Below, one piece after another: positions 60,711 through 64,000 of a stretch of DNA of 64,000 bases; the stretch's first letter is position 1, and every line of letters starts with the position of its first letter. The translations under genes and the position numbers were made by a program. Source of the stretch: Tritonibacter multivorans (GTDB taxonomy: Bacteria; Pseudomonadota; Alphaproteobacteria; Rhodobacterales; Rhodobacteraceae); the NCBI RefSeq assembly GCF_001458415.1, contig NZ_CYSD01000037.1:188501-252500 (forward strand). Reading direction: 5' to 3'. Below the pieces are notes generated by a model. That model was not told the origin of the DNA. It saw only the letters and a list, made by a program, of their open reading frames with translations, and did not search any database.

Positions 60711-63218
60711 TTAGTCCAGCGTACGCTTGACTTCCTCGCGCTCGAAAATCTCGATCACGTCGCCTGCGCGGATATCGTCGTAGTTCTCGAACGCCATACC
60801 GCATTCCTGACCAGACTGAACCTCGGCCACTTCGTCTTTGAAGCGCTTCAGGGTCTTCAGCGTGCCTTCGTGGATCACCACGTTGTCGCGCAGCAGGCGG
60901 ACACCTGCGGAACGACGCGCCACACCTTCGGTGACCAGACAGCCCGCAACCTTGCCGACGTTGGACACTTTGAAGACGTCCTTGATGTTCGCGTAACCGA
61001 TGAAGTTCTCTTTGATTTCCGCAGAGAGCAGACCGGAAGCAGCCGCCTTCACGTCATCCACGAGGTCATAGATCACCGAGTAGTACCGGATCTCCACGCC
61101 CTTTTGGTTGGCGGTGTTACGCGCCGAAGTGTTGGCACGGACGTTAAAGCCCATGACCGGTGCACCGGAGGCTTCAGCCAGACCAATGTCAGTCTCGGTG
61201 ATCGCACCAACGCCAGAGTGCAGAACGCGCACGCGCACTTCGTTGTTGCCGATTTTTTCCATCGCCTGAACGATCGCTTCGGCAGAACCCTGCACGTCCG
61301 CTTTGACCAGGATCGGCAGTTCGGAGACGTTTTCGTCTTCTTTTGCCTTCTGCATCAGCTGTTCCAGCGTGGTCGCGGCACCCGCTGCGGCCCGTTTGTC
61401 CTTGGCCGCGTTCTCACGGTATTCCGCAATCTCACGTGCCTGGGCTTCGGTCTCGGTCACGTTCAGAACGTCGCCTGCTTCGGGCGTGCCGTTCAGACCC
61501 AGAACCTCAACCGGAACAGAAGGACCAGCTTCTTTGACGCGTTCGCCCTTGTCATTGATCAGCGCACGGACCTTACCGTACTGCTCACCCACAACGAAGA
61601 TGTCGCCTTGGCGCAGCGTGCCGTTCTGAACCAGAACGGTCGCAACCGGACCACGACCCACGTCAAGCTGAGCCTCGATCACAGCACCTTGTGCGGCGCG
61701 GGACGGGTTGGCTTTCAGTTCCAGAATTTCCGCCTGCAGCGCGATGGCTTCCAGCAGTTCATCCAGACCCTGACCGGTGTGCGCGGAAACTTCGACGTCC
61801 TGCACTTCACCAGACATGGCTTCCACGATCACTTCGTGCTGCAGCAGTTCTGCACGGACCTTGTTCGGGTCTGCGGCGGGCTTGTCGCATTTGTTGATCG
61901 CCACGATCATCGGCACTCCGGCCGCTTTTGCGTGGTTAATCGCTTCAACGGTCTGCGGCATGACCGAGTCATCCGCCGCCACAACCAGAACCACGATGTC
62001 CGTGACCTGTGCACCACGGGAGCGCATGGAGGTAAAGGCCGCGTGGCCCGGCGTATCAAGGAACGACAGCAGCGCGCCGCTTTCGGTTTTCACCTGATAC
62101 GCACCGATGTGCTGGGTGATGCCGCCGGCTTCGCCTGCCACAACCCGCGCATTACGGATCGCGTCGAGGATCGAGGTCTTACCGTGGTCAACGTGGCCCA
62201 TGATGGTGATCACAGGTGCGCGCGGCTTCAGGTCTTCATCCTTGTCTTCGACGTCCTGAATGACGTCTTCAACGTCGGAGTCGGAAACACGGGTGACCTT
62301 GTGGCCGAACTCTTCGATGATCAGTTCCGCGGTGTCCGCGTCGATGGTCTGGTTCTGTGTCACCATCATGCCCATTTGCATGAGAGATTTCACAACATCA
62401 GCCACACGTTCCGCCATACGGTTCGCCAGCTCAGAGACCAGGATGGCCTCGGGCAGCTGAACGTCACGGATAACCTTTTCACGCTCAACGGTGCCCATTG
62501 CCTTTTGGCGGGCGCGTTCCTGCTTGCGGCGCATGGACGCAACAGAGCGCTGACGACCACCTTCGCCACCGGTCGCCTGACCCAGTGTCAGCTTGCCAGA
62601 GCGGCGGCCTTCGTCGCGGCCTTTGCCACCACGGCCACGCTCTTCGCGGTCGCGGTCGGTTTTGCGCGGGGTTGCAGCGCCGGTTTTGCTTGGCGTGGGA
62701 CGCGAAGACGGGGCAGCAGCGCTGGGTGCGCTGGCGGTCTTCTCGGACTTCGCAGCTGCAGCTTTTTCAGCCGCAGCACGTTTGGCTGCCTCTTCGGCTT
62801 CCTTGCGCTTGCGCTCTTCCTCTGCGGCCTTGGCACGGGCACGTTCTTCAGCTTCACGCTGTTCACGTTCCTTGGCTTCGGCTTCGGCACGGCGGCGCTC
62901 ACGCTCGGCGGCGCGGGCTTTTTCTTCAGCTTCGCGCTGTGCAGCTTCTTCGGCCTCGCGGGCCTTTGCAGCCTGCAGCGCCTTCATGCGGCGTGCGAGT
63001 TCCGCATCCGAAATGCCTGCCGGGCGCCGGGACGCGTCCCCGCCAGCGGCAGAACCAGCACCGCCCTTGGCTGTGCTCGGTTTGGAAACGACACGCTTGC
63101 GCTTGTGCTCAACCGCGACGCTTTTGGTGCGTCCGTGGCTGAAGCTCTGTTTTACGTTCCCAGACCGGGCGCCGCCACCGCGGACACCCAGTGTCTTTTT
63201 GCCGTCACTATCGCTCAT
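60711..63218 (-). CDS. infB: Translation initiation factor IF-2
   Basis: The GTPase that brings initiator tRNA to the ribosome. The 835-residue protein has a long charged, alanine- and glutamate-rich N-terminal region (about residues 60-200, predicted coiled coil). The GTPase domain begins near residue 335 with [20 protein letters not shown] and NKCDKP. Domains II, III and the tRNA-binding IV follow ([30 protein letters not shown]). The length is normal for alphaproteobacteria. It is eight bases downstream of the YlxR-like gene in the conserved nusA-ylxR-infB order and ends at a strong terminator. Confidence 0.98.
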   Translation of the reverse strand: MSDSDGKKTLGVRGGGARSGNVKQSFSHGRTKSVAVEHKRKRVVSKPSTAKGGAGSAAGGDASRRPAGISDAELARRMKALQAAKAREAEEAAQREAEEKARAAERERRRAEAEAKEREQREAEERARAKAAEEERKRKEAEEAAKRAAAEKAAAAKSEKTASAPSAAAPSSRPTPSKTGAATPRKTDRDREERGRGGKGRDEGRRSGKLTLGQATGGEGGRQRSVASMRRKQERARQKAMGTVEREKVIRDVQLPEAILVSELANRMAERVADVVKSLMQMGMMVTQNQTIDADTAELIIEEFGHKVTRVSDSDVEDVIQDVEDKDEDLKPRAPVITIMGHVDHGKTSILDAIRNARVVAGEAGGITQHIGAYQVKTESGALLSFLDTPGHAAFTSMRSRGAQVTDIVVLVVAADDSVMPQTVEAINHAKAAGVPMIVAINKCDKPAADPNKVRAELLQHEVIVEAMSGEVQDVEVSAHTGQGLDELLEAIALQAEILELKANPSRAAQGAVIEAQLDVGRGPVATVLVQNGTLRQGDIFVVGEQYGKVRALINDKGERVKEAGPSVPVEVLGLNGTPEAGDVLNVTETEAQAREIAEYRENAAKDKRAAAGAATTLEQLMQKAKEDENVSELPILVKADVQGSAEAIVQAMEKIGNNEVRVRVLHSGVGAITETDIGLAEASGAPVMGFNVRANTSARNTANQKGVEIRYYSVIYDLVDDVKAAASGLLSAEIKENFIGYANIKDVFKVSNVGKVAGCLVTEGVARRSAGVRLLRDNVVIHEGTLKTLKRFKDEVAEVQSGQECGMAFENYDDIRAGDVIEIFEREEVKRTLD

Positions 63219-63226
63219 AAAGCTAC

Positions 63227-63844
63227 TTATCCTTCCGTGCGGCCGTTGCCGCCCATTTCCCGCAAACCCTGCAATCGCTGGGCTTCCTCTACAACACGTT
63301 GGCTGAGTCCACCAGAGGAGAGCGCGGCATGTATGACAGTTTCCCGCCCAAATGCCTGCCCAAGCTCATCTGCTGTCAGCCAGCCGATGTATTTTCCTCG
63401 GTGGGGCGTGCTCAATTTCGACTTCCCGCGACCAGAGCCATCTGTGGCCTGAATCAAAACACGGGCTTCTTCCTTGATCAGCCAGTCTTTCACTTTCTCG
63501 TAGCCCGCGACCGCGTCGCCGGACTTCCGGGCCAGAGAGATCAGATCCACCACGCGCTTCAGCACCTGGCGTTCGACCTCTTCCACCAGCCCATCCGGGA
63601 CCACGACCTGCGCCTTGAAGCCGCGCGCGAAGAGTTTCTTCTTCACGGCCATCTCAAGCGCCTCGCGGGTGGAGGTGACATAGACACCACGCCCCGGCAG
63701 CTTACCCATGACGTCAGGAAACACCTGCGCGTCCGGGCCCAATACAAAACGGATCAGCCCGGCTTTGGGCTGGGTCTCGCCTGTCGCAAGACACTTCCGT
63801 TCCGGGCCATCGGCCCGATCTTTAGCTGCGCCACCGCGTGCCAT
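63227..63844 (-). CDS. YlxR-L7Ae two-domain RNA-binding protein
   Basis: This 205-residue protein joins a YlxR (DUF448) domain at about residues 10-85 ([21 protein letters not shown], then [10 protein letters not shown]) to an L7Ae/L30e-like RNA-binding domain at about 95-180 ([21 protein letters not shown]). In Firmicutes these are two separate genes, ylxR and ylxQ, between nusA and infB; in alphaproteobacteria the fused form is usual. A role in rRNA or tRNA binding, or in transcription of the translation operon, is suggested by family and place but not proven. Confidence 0.9.
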   Translation of the reverse strand: MARGGAAKDRADGPERKCLATGETQPKAGLIRFVLGPDAQVFPDVMGKLPGRGVYVTSTREALEMAVKKKLFARGFKAQVVVPDGLVEEVERQVLKRVVDLISLARKSGDAVAGYEKVKDWLIKEEARVLIQATDGSGRGKSKLSTPHRGKYIGWLTADELGQAFGRETVIHAALSSGGLSQRVVEEAQRLQGLREMGGNGRTEG

Positions 63845-63877
63845 TCACTTAACTCCAGCAGAGGAGAGGTCTGAAAC

Positions 63878-64000
63878 TCAGACCTCGCCTTCTTCATCGC
63901 CCTCAACTGCGTCGAGGTCTTCTTCTTCATTGGCTGTCAGCTCTTCGGGGTCGACCCAACCCAGCAGGACGCGGGCGGTCATAACCATGGTCTGAGCATC
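63878..64000 (-). CDS. nusA: Transcription factor NusA, C-terminal end only
   Basis: The last 40 residues of a minus-strand gene enter from the right edge: DAQTMVMTARVLLGWVDPEE, then an acidic tail ending DEEGEV and a TGA stop at 63878-63880. An acidic C-terminus after a helical repeat, plus position 33 bases before ylxR-infB, fits alphaproteobacterial NusA. With so little sequence the call rests mainly on gene order. Confidence 0.75.
   Translation of the reverse strand, partial: DAQTMVMTARVLLGWVDPEELTANEEEDLDAVEGDEEGEV

Noticed and set aside
60498-63452. A 984-codon plus-strand open frame opposite infB
   Set aside because: It crosses a strong terminator and two genes on the other strand, and its product is low-complexity Phe/Arg/His sequence; a mirror of infB and ylxR.

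Overview
The window is a chromosomal segment of a GC-rich alphaproteobacterium, most likely a marine Rhodobacterales of the Roseobacter group. This rests on gene content and order (short RNase D followed by lptC-lptA-lptB-hpf-ptsN; nusA-ylxR-infB; secA opposite a parvulin and argJ), on protein style, and on the DNA signals. There are no insertion sequences, prophage genes, CRISPR arrays or obvious pseudogenes. Coding density is high and many neighbouring genes overlap by 1 or 4 bases (TAATG, ATGA). gltB at the left edge and nusA at the right edge are cut by the window.

Layout. 1-7 kb: the glutamate synthase operon gltD-gltB (minus), uppP, and an NDUFA9-like NAD(P)-binding protein. 7.1-7.5 kb: two identical tRNA-Leu(CAG) genes, each with its own promoter copy in a 245-base tandem duplication. 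7.6-18.9 kb: a D-xylose locus made of the importer xylF-xylH-xylG, a divergent ROK-family regulator, and the operon xylB-xylA-galM. Two extra genes are wired into it: a secreted CRTAC1/ASPIC beta-propeller protein behind the regulator, and a MauG/CcpA-like di-heme peroxidase at the end of the xylose operon, convergent with it. 19-23 kb: RNase D, the LptC/LptA/LptB lipopolysaccharide export genes, hibernation factor hpf and ptsN. 23-33.1 kb: a surface-glycan region with a two-module sulfotransferase, a GT14 enzyme, two paralogous family-2 glycosyltransferases, galE, galU, kdsB, cysQ and an ABC-2 export permease. 33.1-38.2 kb: alkB, dnaK-dnaJ and radC.

38.2-52.3 kb is a galactoside regulon. Ten minus-strand genes encode a binding protein, two permeases, an alpha-galactosidase (GH36), a beta-galactosidase (GH42) and a complete De Ley-Doudoroff route: galactose dehydrogenase, lactonase, IlvD/Edd dehydratase, KDGal kinase and KDPGal aldolase. 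The IclR-type regulator and the transporter ATPase lie divergently, and a nested IclR-type dyad sits between the two transcription units. 52.3-60.3 kb: a PstS-OmpA fusion, an unrecognised secA neighbour, secA, a parvulin, argJ and mutT. 60.3-64 kb: an otherwise empty 435-base gap with a strong orphan terminator (candidate small RNA), then infB, ylxR-L7Ae and the end of nusA.

How it fits together: the cell appears equipped to take up and oxidise plant or algal sugars (xylose by isomerase and kinase; alpha- and beta-galactosides by the oxidative galactonate route). UDP-glucose, UDP-galactose, CMP-Kdo and PAPS/PAP chemistry would feed a probably sulfated envelope glycan. The regulatory sites proposed here were found by eye and are untested.
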